Below, one piece after another: positions 1-9,892 of a stretch of DNA of 64,000 nucleotides. Positions within the stretch are counted from its first letter, which is position 1, and each line of letters starts with the position of its first letter. Location: NCBI GenBank assembly GCA_036172665.1, contig CM069871.1:1-64000 (forward strand). The letters are read 5' to 3'. A program made the translations under genes and the position numbers. The notes under the pieces are model-generated. The model did not search any database and was not told the origin of the DNA. It was given only the letters and a program-made list of their open reading frames with translations. This DNA is from Prosopocoilus inquinatus (lineage: Eukaryota; Arthropoda; Insecta; Coleoptera; Lucanidae).

Positions 1-1195
1 CCCAACCCAACCCAACCCAACCCAACCCAACCCAACCCAACCCAACCCAACCCAACCCAACCCAACCCAACCCAACCCAACCCAACCCAACCCAACCCAA
101 CCCAACCCAACCCAACCCAACCCAACCCAACCCAACCCAACCCAACCCAACCCAACCCAACCCAACCCAACCCAACCCAACCCAACCCAACCCAACCCAA
201 CCCAACCCAACCCAACCCAACCCAACCCAACCCAACCCAACCCAACCCAACCCAACCCAACCCAACCCAACCCAACCCAACCCAACCCAACCCAACCCAA
301 CCCAACCCAACCCAACCCAACCCAACCCAACCCAACCCAACCCAACCCAACCCAACCCAACCCAACCCAACCCAACCCAACCCAACCCAACCCAACCCAA
401 CCCAACCCAACCCAACCCAACCCAACCCAACCCAACCCAACCCAACCCAACCCAACCCAACCCAACCCAACCCAACCCAACCCAACCCAACCCAACCCAA
501 CCCAACCCAACCCAACCCAACCCAACCCAACCCAACCCAACCCAACCCAACCCAACCCAACCCAACCCAACCCAACCCAACCCAACCCAACCCAACCCAA
601 CCCAACCCAACCCAACCCAACCCAACCCAACCCAACCCAACCCAACCCAACCCAACCCAACCCAACCCAACCCAACCCAACCCAACCCAACCCAACCCAA
701 CCCAACCCAACCCAACCCAACCCAACCCAACCCAACCCAACCCAACCCAACCCAACCCAACCCAACCCAACCCAACCCAACCCAACCCAACCCAACCCAA
801 CCCAACCCAACCCAACCCAACCCAACCCAACCCAACCCAACCCAACCCAACCCAACCCAACCCAACCCAACCCAACCCAACCCAACCCAACCCAACCCAA
901 CCCAACCCAACCCAACCCAACCCAACCCAACCCAACCCAACCCAACCCAACCCAACCCAACCCAACCCAACCCAACCCAACCCAACCCAACCCAACCCAA
1001 CCCAACCCAACCCAACCCAACCCAACCCAACCCAACCCAACCCAACCCAACCCAACCCAACCCAACCCAACCCAACCCAACCCAACCCAACCCAACCCAA
1101 CCCAACCCAACCCAACCCAACCCAACCCAACCCAACCCAACCCAACCCAACCCAACCCAACCCAACCCAACCCAACCCAACCCAACCCAACCCAA
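1..1195. repeat. Terminal telomeric array (CCCAA)239, G-strand TTGGG
   Basis: The sequence is an uninterrupted tandem array of the pentamer CCCAA from the first base to 1195, 239 copies with no variant seen. The C-rich strand runs 5' to 3' away from base 1, so the complementary TTGGG strand ends 3' at the left edge, the orientation expected for a left chromosome end. The pentamer differs from the common insect motif TTAGG by one base. Perfect homogeneity suggests telomerase synthesis rather than an old interstitial array. The G-strand has three guanines per repeat and could form G-quadruplexes. Its full length is unknown because the array starts at base 1. Confidence 0.97.
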
Positions 1196-1202
1196 CTCCT
1201 TT

Positions 1203-1530
1203 ACTCCCGCTACTCAAGCCACCCGCGCTTGCTTGCTCCCGCTACTCAAGCTCCCCATGCTTGCTTGCTCCCGCTACTCAAGCCACCCGCGCTTGCTTGC
1301 TCCCGCTACTCTAGTCACCCGCGCTTGCTTGCTCCCGCTACTCTAGTCACCCGCGCTTGCTTGCTCCCGCTACTCTAGTCACCCGCGCTTGCTTGCTCCC
1401 GCTACTCTAGTCACCCGCGCTTGCTTGCTCCCGCTACTCAAGCCACCCGCGCTTGCTTGCTCCCGCTACTCAAGCCACCCGCGCTTGCTTGCTCCCGCTA
1501 CTCAAGCCGCCCGCGCTTGCTTGCTCCTTC
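1203..1530. repeat. 32-bp subtelomeric tandem repeat
   Basis: About ten copies of a 32-bp unit abut the telomere, with copies starting at 1211, 1243, 1275, 1307, 1339, 1371, 1403, 1435, 1467 and 1499. Two main variants occur, one with ACTCAAGCCACC and one with ACTCTAGTCACC, and both continue into GCTTGCTTGCTCCCGC. The last copy runs directly into the 12-bp satellite by changing CTCCCGC to CTCCTTCACCCGAGCC. The same core recurs in the spacers of the 12-bp satellite and in the 33-bp repeat on its far side, so the three look related. Confidence 0.93.
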
Positions 1531-2106
1531 ACCCGAGCCAAGACACGAGCCCATACACGAGCCCAGACACGAGCCCAGACACGAGCCCAGACACGAGCCC
1601 AGACACGAGCCCAGACACGAGCCAAGACCCGAGCCAAGACCCGAGCCAAGACCCGAGCCAAGACCCGAGCCAAGACCCGAGCCAAGACCCGAGCCAAGAC
1701 CCGAGCCAAGACCCGAGCCCAGACAAGAGCCCAGACACGAGCCAAGACACGAGCCAAGACACGAGCCAAGACACGAGCCAAGACACGAGCCAAGACACGA
1801 GCCAAGACACGAGCCAAGACACGAGCCAAGACACGAGCCCAGACAAGAGCCAAGACACGAGCCAAGACACGAGCCAAGACACGAGCCAAGACACGAGCCA
1901 AGACACGAGCCAAGACACGAGCCAAGACACGAGCCAAGACACGAGCCAAGACACGAGCCAAGACACGAGCCAAGACACGAGCCAAGACACGAGCCAAGAC
2001 ACGAGCCAAGACACGAGCCAAGACACGAGCCAAGACACGAGCCAAGACACGAGCCAAGACACGAGCCAAGACACGAGCCCAGACACGAGCCAAGACACGA
2101 GCCAAG

Positions 2107-2199
2107 ACACCAGCCACGACACCCAAAACTCCCCGCGCTCGCTCGCTCGCGCCGCTCAAGACCCCCCGCGCTTGCTTGCTCCTTCACCCGAGCCAGGAC
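2107..2199. repeat. Spacer cassette separating the 12-mer blocks (first of seven)
   Basis: Between blocks lies a cassette of about 60-95 bp. It contains a degenerate 12-mer (CACCAGCCACGACACCC), then AAAACTCCCCGCG, (CTCG)n, CGCCGCTCAAGACCCCCC and GCTTGCTTGCTCCTTCACCC. Other copies lie near 2884, 3211 (shorter, lacking the CTCG and CGCCGCTC part), 4770, 5021, 5546 and 6279. The copies at 4770 and 6279 read CCCTAAACTCC instead of CCCAAAACTCC. The second half resembles the 32-bp repeat next to the telomere, so the cassette may mark old insertion or unequal-exchange points. Confidence 0.88.
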
Positions 2200-3270
2200 A
2201 CGTGCCAAGACACGTGCCAAGACCCGAGCCAAGACACGTGCCAAGACCCGAGCCAAGACCCGAGCCAAGACCCGAGCCAAGACCCGAGCCAAGACCCGAG
2301 CCAAGACCCGAGCCAAGACCCGAGCCAAGACCCGAGCCAAGACCCGAGCCAAGACCCGAGCCAAGACCCGAGCCAAGACCCGAGCCCAGACAAGAGCCAA
2401 GACACGAGCCAAGACACGAGCCAAGACACGAGCCAAGACACGAGCCAAGACACGAGCCAAGACACGAGCCAAGACACGAGCCAAGACACGAGCCAAGACA
2501 CGAGCCAAGACACGAGCCAAGACACGAGCCAAGACACGAGCCAAGACACGAGCCAAGACACGAGCCAAGACACGAGCCAAGACACGAGCCAAGACACGAG
2601 CCAAGACACGAGCCAAGACACGAGCCCAGACACGAGCCCAGACACGAGCCCAGACACGAGCCCAGACACGAGCCCAGACACGAGCCCAGACACGAGCCCA
2701 GACACGAGCCCAGACACGAGCCCAGACACGAGCCCAGACACGAGCCCAGACACGAGCCCAGACACGAGCCCAGACACGAGCCCAGACACGAGCCCAGACA
2801 CGAGCCCAGACACGAGCCCAGACACGAGCCCAGACACGAGCCCAGACACGAGCCCAGACACGAGCCAAGACACGAGCCAAGACACCAGCCACGACACCCA
2901 AAACTCCCCGCGCTCGCTCGCTCGCGCCGCTCAAGACCCCCCGCGCTTGCTTGCTCCTTCACCCGAGCCAGGACACGTGCCAAGACACGTGCCAAGACCC
3001 GAGCCAAGACCCGAGCCAAGACCCGAGCCAAGACCCGAGCCAAGACCCGAGCCAAGACCCGAGCCAAGACCCGAGCCAAGACCCGAGCCAAGACACGAGC
3101 CAAGACACGAGCCAAGACACGAGCCAAGACACGAGCCAAGACACGAGCCAAGACACGAGCCAAGACACGAGCCAAGGCACGAGCCAAGGCACGAGCCAAG
3201 GCACGAGCCAAGACACCAGCCACGACACCCAAAACTCCCCGCGCTTGCTTGCTCCTTCACCCGAGCCAGG

Positions 3271-3405
3271 ACACGTGCCAAGACACGTGCCAAGACACGT
3301 GCCAAGACACGTGCCAAGACACGTGCCAAGACACGTGCCAAGACACGTGCCAAGACACGTGCCAAGACACGTGCCAAGACACGTGCCAAGACACGTGCCA
3401 AGACA
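3271..3405. repeat. Run of 11 CACGTG-containing 12-mers (block 4)
   Basis: At the start of the fourth block the 12-mer variant is GTGCCAAGACAC, which creates the palindrome CACGTG every 12 bp from 3272 to 3392, eleven times. CACGTG is the classical E-box bound by bHLH and bHLH-Zip factors. Binding here is inference only, since the motif may simply be a chance by-product of the A-to-T change in GAGCC. Confidence 0.8.
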
Positions 3406-5109
3406 CGAGCCAAGACACGAGCCAAGACACGAGCCCAGACACGAGCCCAGACACGAGCCCAGACACGAGCCCAGACACGAGCCCAGACACGAGCCCAGAC
3501 ACGAGCCCAGACACGAGCCCAGACACGAGCCCAGACACGAGCCCAGACACGAGCCCAGACACGAGCCCAGACACGAGCCCAGACACGAGCCCAGACACGA
3601 GCCCAGACACGAGCCCAGACACGAGCCCAGACACGAGCCCAGACACGAGCCCAGACACGAGCCCAGACACGAGCCCAGACACGAGCCCAGACACGAGCCC
3701 AGACACGAGCCCAGACACGAGCCCAGACACGAGCCCAGACACGAGCCCAGACACGAGCCCAGACACGAGCCAAGACACGAGCCAAGACACGAGCCCAGAC
3801 ACGAGCCCAGACACGAGCCCAGACACGAGCCCAGACCCGAGCCCAGACACGAGCCCAGACACGAGCCCAGACACGAGCCAAGACACGAGCCAAGACACGA
3901 GCCAAGACACGAGCCCAGACAAGAGCCAAGACAAGAGCCAAGACAAGAGCCAAGACAAGAGCCAAGACAAGAGCCAAGACAAGAGCCAAGACAAGAGCCC
4001 AGACACGAGCCAAGACACGAGCCAAGACACGAGCCAAGACACGAGCCAAGACACGAGCCAAGACACGAGCCAAGACACGAGCCAAGACACGAGCCAAGAC
4101 ACGAGCCAAGACACGAGCCAAGACACGAGCCAAGACACGAGCCAAGACACGAGCCAAGACACGAGCCAAGACACGAGCCAAGACACGAGCCAAGACACGA
4201 GCCAAGACACGAGCCAAGACACGAGCCAAGACACGAGCCAAGACACGAGCCAAGACACGAGCCAAGACACGAGCCAAGACACGAGCCAAGACACGAGCCA
4301 AGACACGAGCCAAGACACGAGCCAAGACACGAGCCAAGACACGAGCCAAGACACGAGCCCAGACACGAGCCCAGACACGAGCCCAGACACGAGCCCAGAC
4401 ACGAGCCCAGACACGAGCCCAGACACGAGCCCAGACACGAGCCCAGACACGAGCCCAGACACGAGCCCAGACACGAGCCCAGACACGAGCCCAGACACGA
4501 GCCCAGACACGAGCCCAGACACGAGCCCAGACACGAGCCAAGACACGAGCCCAGACACGAGCCAAGACACGAGCCCAGACACGAGCCCAGACACGAGCCA
4601 AGACACGAGCCAAGACACGAGCCAAGACACGAGCCAAGACACGAGCCAAGACACGAGCCAAGACACGAGCCAAGACACGAGCCAAGACACGAGCCCAGAC
4701 ACGAGCCCAGACACGAGCCCAGACACGAGCCCAGACACGAGCCCAGACACGAGCCAAGACACGAGCCAAGACACCCTAAACTCCCCGCGCTCGCTCGCTC
4801 GCGCCGCTCAAGACCCCCCGCGCTTGCTTGCTCCTTCACCCGAGCCAAGACACGTGCCCAGACCCGAGCCCAGACAAGAGCCCAGACACGAGCCAAGACA
4901 CGAGCCAAGACACGAGCCAAGACACGAGCCAAGACACGAGCCAAGACACGAGCCAAGACACGAGCCAAGACACGAGCCAAGACACGAGCCAAGGCACGAG
5001 CCAAGGCACGAGCCAAGACACCAGCCACGACACCCAAAACTCCCCGCGCTCGCTCGCTCGCGCCGCTCAAGACCCCCCGCGCTTGCTTGCTCCTTCACCC
5101 GAGCCAGGA

Positions 5110-5475
5110 CACGTGCCAAGACACGTGCCAAGACACGTGCCAAGACACGTGCCAAGACACGTGCCAAGACACGTGCCAAGACACGTGCCAAGACACGTGC
5201 CAAGACACGTGCCAAGACACGTGCCAAGACACGTGCCAAGACACGTGCCAAGACACGTGCCAAGACACGTGCCAAGACACGTGCCAAGACACGTGCCAAG
5301 ACACGTGCCAAGACACGTGCCAAGACACGTGCCAAGACACGTGCCAAGACACGTGCCAAGACACGTGCCAAGACACGTGCCAAGACACGTGCCAAGACAC
5401 GAGCCAAGACACGAGCCAAGACACGTGCCAAGACACGTGCCAAGACAGGAGCCAAGACACGAGCCAAGACACGTG
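5110..5475. repeat. Run of about 27 CACGTG-containing 12-mers (block 6)
   Basis: Twenty-four consecutive CACGTG palindromes at exact 12-bp spacing run from 5110 to 5386, with further ones at 5422, 5434 and 5470. They alternate there with ordinary GAGCC units and rare GACAGGAGCC units. Spacing of slightly more than one helical turn would place the sites on nearly the same face of the DNA. Confidence 0.85.
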
Positions 5476-6650
5476 CCAAGACAGGAGCCAAGACACGAGC
5501 CAAGACACGAGCAAAGACACGAGCCAAGACACGAGCCCAGACACGAGCCACGACACCCAAAACTCCCCGCGCTCGCTCGCTCGCGCCGCTCAAGACCCCC
5601 CGCGCTTGCTTGCTCCTTCACCCGAGCCAGGACACGTGCCAAGACACGTGCCAAGACACGTGCCAAGACACGTGCCAAGACACGTGCCAAGACACGTGCC
5701 CAGACACGAGCCCAGACACGAGCCCAGACACGAGCCCAGACACGAGCCCAGACACGAGCCCAGACACGAGCCCAGACACGAGCCCAGACACGAGCCCAGA
5801 CACGAGCCCAGACACGAGCCCAGACACGAGCCCAGACACGAGCCCAGACACGAGCCCAGACACGAGCCCAGACACGAGCCCAGACACGAGCCCAGACACG
5901 AGCCCAGACACGAGCCCAGACACGAGCCCAGACACGAGCCCAGACACGAGCCCAGACACGAGCCCAGACACGAGCCCAGACACGAGCCCAGACACGAGCC
6001 CAGACACGAGCCCAGACACGAGCCAAGACACGAGCCAAGACACGAGCCCAGACACGAGCCCAGACACGAGCCCAGACACGAGCCAAGACACGAGCCAAGA
6101 CACGAGCCAAGACACGAGCCAAGACACGAGCCAAGACACGAGCCAAGACACGAGCCAAGACACGAGCCAAGACACGAGCCAAGACACGAGCCAAGACACG
6201 AGCCAAGACACGAGCCAAGACACGAGCCAAGACACGAGCCCAGACACGAGCCCAGACACGAGCCAAGACACGAGCCAAGACACCCTAAACTCCCCGCGCT
6301 CGCTCGCTCGCGCCGCTCAAGACCCCCCGCGCTTGCTTGCTCCTTCACCCGAGCCAAGACACGTGCCAAGACACGTGCCAAGACCCGAGCCCAGACCCGA
6401 GCCCAGACACGAGCCCAGACACGAGCCCAGACACGAGCCAAGACACGAGCCAAGACACGAGCCAAGACACGAGCCAAGACACGAGCCCAGACACGAGCCC
6501 AGACACGAGCCCAGACACGAGCCCAGACACGAGCCCAGACACGAGCCCAGACACGAGCCCAGACACGAGCCCAGACACGAGCCCAGACACGAGCCCAGAC
6601 CCGTGCCCAGACCCGTGCCCAGACCCGAGCCCAGACACCAGCAAAGACAC

Positions 6651-7012
6651 GCCCGCGCTCGTTCGCTTATTCCCACCACCCAAGACACGCCGCGCTCGCT
6701 CCCGACACCCCAGACACACCGCCCTCGCTCGCTCCCGGCGCTCAATCCACCCCGCACTCGCTTGCTCCCGGCGCTCGATCTACCCGCACTCGCTTGCTCC
6801 CGCCGCTCGATCTACCCCGCACTCGCTTGCTCCCGCCGCTCGATCTACCCCGCACTCGCTTGCTCCCGCCGCTCGATCTACCCCGCACTCGCTTGCTCCC
6901 GCCGCTCGATCTACCCCGCACTCGCTTGCTCCCGCCGCTCGATCTACCCCGCACTCGCTTGCTCCCGCCGCTGAGTCTACCCCGCACTCGCTTGCCCTCG
7001 CCGCTCAATCCG
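6651..7012. repeat. 33-bp subtelomeric tandem repeat with degenerate lead-in
   Basis: After the last 12-mer comes a degenerate stretch rich in CGCTCGCTCCC (6651-6739). It is followed by a 33-bp repeat with copies starting at 6740, 6773, 6805, 6838, 6871, 6904, 6937 and 6970 and a partial copy at 7003. The consensus begins GCTCGATCTACCCCGCACTC and ends GCTTGCTCCCGCC. The second copy has lost one C. The core CGCTTGCTCCCGC is shared with the 32-bp repeat near the telomere, so the 12-mer satellite sits between two related minisatellites. Confidence 0.9.
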
Positions 7013-7137
7013 CCCCCTCCTTCCTCTGCTCAAGTCACCGCACCCCGAGCGGTGCTCCCCGGGCAAGTCCCCAGACCCGAATACCCCCCCCCCACCCCCA
7101 CCACCAAACCAACCCAAAGATCCCGCTCGACAACTAG
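7013..7137. other. C-rich run-out of the GC-rich subtelomere
   Basis: A C-rich stretch with a pure C run near 7085 and CCACCCCCACC-type sequence ends the GC-rich zone. At 7109-7117 it contains CCAACCCAA, almost two telomeric units in the same orientation as the telomere. This is more likely a chance or decayed remnant than a functional site. Base composition switches to AT-rich right after 7138. Confidence 0.6.
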
Positions 7138-7795
7138 GTGATCGATCACTCGATCCACCGAATCTCTCCTACCTCCTGTTCAGCCTCTCGTCGAATTCTT
7201 GAAGAACTCGAAGACATCTTCCTGAGCACTTTGGGACTTACTTGTAGTGCTCGTGTTGCTCGCAGGTGCGTCCACCTCCTTGGACGGTTACGTTCGTTGT
7301 TAGAACTGGATTTTTTTTTTTTACGCGGCACGACTTGATTTTTAAAGAGAGTTTGCCTGAAGGTTTCGGCATATTTTTTAGCTTAATGGTAGACTCCTTT
7401 TACCATAAGAAGTACATAATGCGCAGAGACGAGTTTTCGTCCGACAAGTCTACTTTTAAAATTTAGGTGAGTTCGGAGTACAGGAGCGTGGCATACGCAG
7501 TGACAGTTGTTACTCCTAGTTTTAGCGTTAGTGGTTAGGTTTCTTGCACATTTCTTGTGTTCCGTTGTTGTGGTTTTCATTGTTTTGTTTTCAAATTAGT
7601 GTTCTCCTCACGGCAAATTGTTTATTCCTACTTGTTACAGGTGAGAAATTATTTACGATGATTTCCTCACAATTCTGAAAATATTTGTTTCTGAAATTTG
7701 CAGTTGTGAGTCTGGTACTGTTTATTTAATGGGAACAATATATTATCATGGAGAAAAAGAAAACGATCGGCGAACAGGGATAAATAATAGATATA
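7138..7795. other. AT-rich subtelomeric sequence, no gene recognised
   Basis: This stretch has no recognisable gene or tandem repeat. The only open frame near its start (7138-7338, + strand) begins with GTG, runs into a T11 tract near 7310 and lacks any recognisable motif. The segment 7388-7421 is the left member of an inverted pair whose partner lies at 8372-8404. Confidence 0.5.
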
Positions 7796-7925
7796 TTCGT
7801 TTTAGATGACCAAACCTGACGTAACTTGACCGAACTGAATGCAATGAACTTTATGTATCTAGTGCATAAAGTTCATAGTATTTAGGTTGATAAAGTTACA
7901 TCAGGCTTGGTCATCTAAAACGAAC
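7796..7925. mobile_element. 130-bp hairpin element (MITE-like)
   Basis: The sequence is a nearly complete imperfect palindrome with arms of about 64 nt meeting near 7860. The outer arms read TTCGTTTTAGATGACCAA on the left and its complement on the right (TTGGTCATCTAAAACGAA, one internal difference). A matching inner segment TGAACTTTATG lies close to the axis. It has no coding capacity. It resembles a non-autonomous foldback or MITE-like insertion, but the family was not recognised. Confidence 0.75.
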
Positions 7926-8371
7926 GTACCTAATACACAGCCTTGCACGTGAAATCACAGCGAATGTGCTGGAATTCATGAAAGACGACGCTGAATATTG
8001 TATAACAATTCTCATTTAATTCACCGCTCTTCATTTAATAAAGTGAAATATTTACTTAAAATTTCTCCCGAATTATAAATTAACATGATAACAAATTTTC
8101 AGCACAAAAATCCGTATGGCCGCCACAAGGAACTATAATGTTGGAAACATATTTTCGCTCGAAAACAAATATACAGTAGTCTGATAAATAACGTTCGGCA
8201 TGTTATTTATATTTTCCACAATAATAATTGTTATTTAAATTGCTTAAATGTGCTGCATTTAATATACAAAAATATATTTTTATTTATTTTCCTGCCCTTA
8301 CACTTCACGTGGAAATCTGTATGCCACTGCTCATCGGCTGTTCGTAGCCCGCCGGTCAGATTTCGATGAGT
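7926..8371. other. AT-rich stretch, nothing recognised
   Basis: The sequence is AT-rich with small hairpins, for example around TAAATAACG...TGTTATTTA near 8190-8210. No gene, tandem repeat or element end was identified. Confidence 0.4.
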
Positions 8372-8404
8372 CATCATGTACTTCTTATACTGAAAGGAGT
8401 CTAC

Positions 8405-8732
8405 AACTGGTATATTTTTATACCTTGCGACTCGGGATTAAATGTTCTTTCGTCCTGCATTAGCGTTACACACGACAGCGTGAATCGAAACGGCGCTACT
8501 GAATGTAACTTTTTTTTTTATTTCAAATGGCACACCCATGTACGGTATCGAATTTCAATTGCCCTTCAAATTCTACACATTTTTTATCTACCCTAATCTA
8601 TGTCTAATTCTAACACTTCTCCAAATACTTAAAAACATTTTATCTAAAAACTGTCGCTTGCGGCCTTTACTTTATTTATTCATATTTTATTTACTTTTAA
8701 CTCTAGAGAAAACATTCTCCGCGCAGATCTAC
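8405..8732 (+). repeat. Diverged fragment of the macrosatellite palindromes P2 and P3
   Basis: The stretch TATTTTTATACC...TTCTTTCGTCCTGCATTAGC near 8410-8465 matches the inner module of the palindrome at 20503-22323. The part from about 8510 matches the right arm of palindrome P2 read on its minus strand (for example 58108-58410). The match keeps the same reading frame: FYTFFIYPNLCLILTLLQIL here versus ILHVFVYQNLCINLTVLNIF there. This is an old, diverged relative of the interior repeats lying close to the telomere. A coding origin is possible but unproven. Confidence 0.6.
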
Positions 8733-9513
8733 ACCTTTTCAATTTCAAATTGGGACTAAACAATTTCGAATTGAAACTAAACTATTTCGAATTGAAGCTG
8801 AACTATTTCGAATTGAAACTAAACTATTTCCAATTGAAACTAAACTATTTCGAATTGAAACTAAACTACTTCCAATTGAAACTAAACTATTTCCAATTGA
8901 AACTAAACAATTTCGAATTGGGTCTCAACAATATCAAATTGGAAATAAACAATTTCAAATTGGGAACAAACAAATTCAAATTGGGAACAAACAATTTCAA
9001 ATTGGGAACAAACAATTTCAAATTGCTCCGTGCCACTTTTCAATAATGGATAGCTTGAAAGAGCGCAAATTTGCCAATAATCATTTGCTGACATTTTTCC
9101 CGTACAGTCCCATGTTGAATGCGATTGAATTCAAGTGGTCCTCTCTAAATGCTGGTGTTAAAGAGACTTAGCAATACAAATGTCACGAATTTTAGTAGGT
9201 AAAGCCCTTCATTCCGCAGATGGAATATCGTTTATAAAATTTCAAAATATAGTGTGACAGAATATTACTAATAAAATTACGGTACCTAACTGTACATATT
9301 AGATTTGCTGCAAAGATCCAAAAATTCATACCAGTTGCGTTAAATATGGTTAATGTAAAATTTTGATTTACGCATAAATAGTCAGGTTAGTTACATTTCC
9401 TTTTGTTATTACCTACCAGCTTGTATTATTTCTGAATTAAAATATTTTTTCCAATTTGAATTTGTTTATTCTCAATTTGAAATTGATTAGTCCCAATTTG
9501 AAATTGAAAAGGT
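8733..9513. mobile_element. Foldback-type element with 21-bp subrepeats in its ends
   Basis: The left end ACCTTTTCAATTTCAAATTG is repeated in inverted orientation at the right end (CAATTTGAAATTGAAAAGGT, ending 9513). The left arm consists of about fourteen 21-bp repeats of the type AACTATTTCGAATTGAAACTA (8745-9025); the right arm has about three related copies (9450-9510). This is the architecture of foldback elements, whose terminal inverted repeats are built of short direct repeats. The 98-residue open frame over the left arm (LNYFELK heptads) arises because 21 bp equals seven codons. No transposase lies inside. Confidence 0.75.
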
Positions 9514-9892
9514 ATAGTTGCTACTACTTCAGCTTATTCGAAACTATTATTAAATGTATATTTATAGTTACGTGGTGATCGTGTTACTCGGCAAAATATT
9601 GGAAATTTCAAAATTACGTGAGTCAAATTGTATAAATAGCGTGCCCTATATTTTTCTATCCTGAATTGTTCGTCTAATACGGTACTTTCGTTTTTCTCAT
9701 GTACTTTCTATATCTATCTGCGATATTTTTCGAGAGCCTTATGTCCATTTGAGTATTTCTTTTAAAACGTATTGTATAAGGTGGCTGTAGAAAAAAGGCA
9801 AACTAATTATTAATGTCCGCTGGTTCGTTTATTTTCCGCGACAATTACTCGTTTTAAAACAAATAATTTATACAGGTCTAGGATTCTTGGTC
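9514..9892. other. AT-rich stretch, nothing recognised
   Basis: Ordinary AT-rich sequence between the foldback element and the 12-mer island. No gene or repeat end was recognised. Confidence 0.4.

Larger units (their letters stand above)
1515..6650. repeat. 12-bp subtelomeric satellite in eight higher-order blocks
   Basis: This is a tandem array of the 12-mer GAGCC(A/C)AGAC(A/C)C and variants, kept in a strict 12-bp register within each block. Eight blocks each begin with GCTTGCTTGCTCCTTCACCC at 1515, 2170, 2945, 3243, 4822, 5081, 5604 and 6331, giving block lengths of roughly 655, 775, 298, 1579, 259, 523, 727 and 320 bp. Variants occur in homogeneous runs (GTGCC, GACCC, CAAGACAC, CCAGACAC), which points to local amplification. 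The + strand is almost free of T outside GTG variants and spacers. Because 12 is a multiple of 3 and the unit has no stop on either strand, all frames stay open for up to about 1,900 codons. The resulting RHEP, TRAK and SQDT repeats are not proteins. Confidence 0.95.
7388..8404. repeat. Inverted pair of about 34 bp, possible ends of a 1-kb element
   Basis: The stretch 7388-7421, starting GGTAGACTCCTTTTACCATA, is matched in inverted orientation by 8372-8404, ending TGAAAGGAGTCTAC. The pair brackets about 1 kb that includes the hairpin at 7796-7925. The match is imperfect and no target duplication was identified, so this may be the relic of a terminal-inverted-repeat element or two separate insertions of one family. 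Confidence 0.5.

Noticed and set aside
1515..6650. CRISPR-like array of short repeats with spacers
   Set aside because: Repeats are contiguous 12-mers without unique spacers, the seven cassettes are near-identical, and the context is a eukaryotic telomere.
7109..7117. CCAACCCAA as a possible telomerase RNA template
   Set aside because: It lies in a low-complexity C-rich run-out next to the telomere. No promoter, pseudoknot or conserved RNA structure could be recognised, so a decayed telomeric remnant or chance is more likely.
1389..7141. Very long open reading frames (up to about 1,900 codons) on both strands
   Set aside because: They arise from a stop-free 12-bp repeat whose length is a multiple of three. 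All frames on both strands stay open, and composition is pure tetrapeptide repetition.
7138..7338. 66-residue frame at the start of the AT-rich zone as a gene
   Set aside because: It starts with GTG, ends in a poly-T run and has no recognisable motif or conserved relative in the window.
8750..9046. 98-residue heptad-repeat frame resembling a coiled coil
   Set aside because: It is the translation of the 21-bp subrepeats of a foldback element end, with no independent coding evidence.
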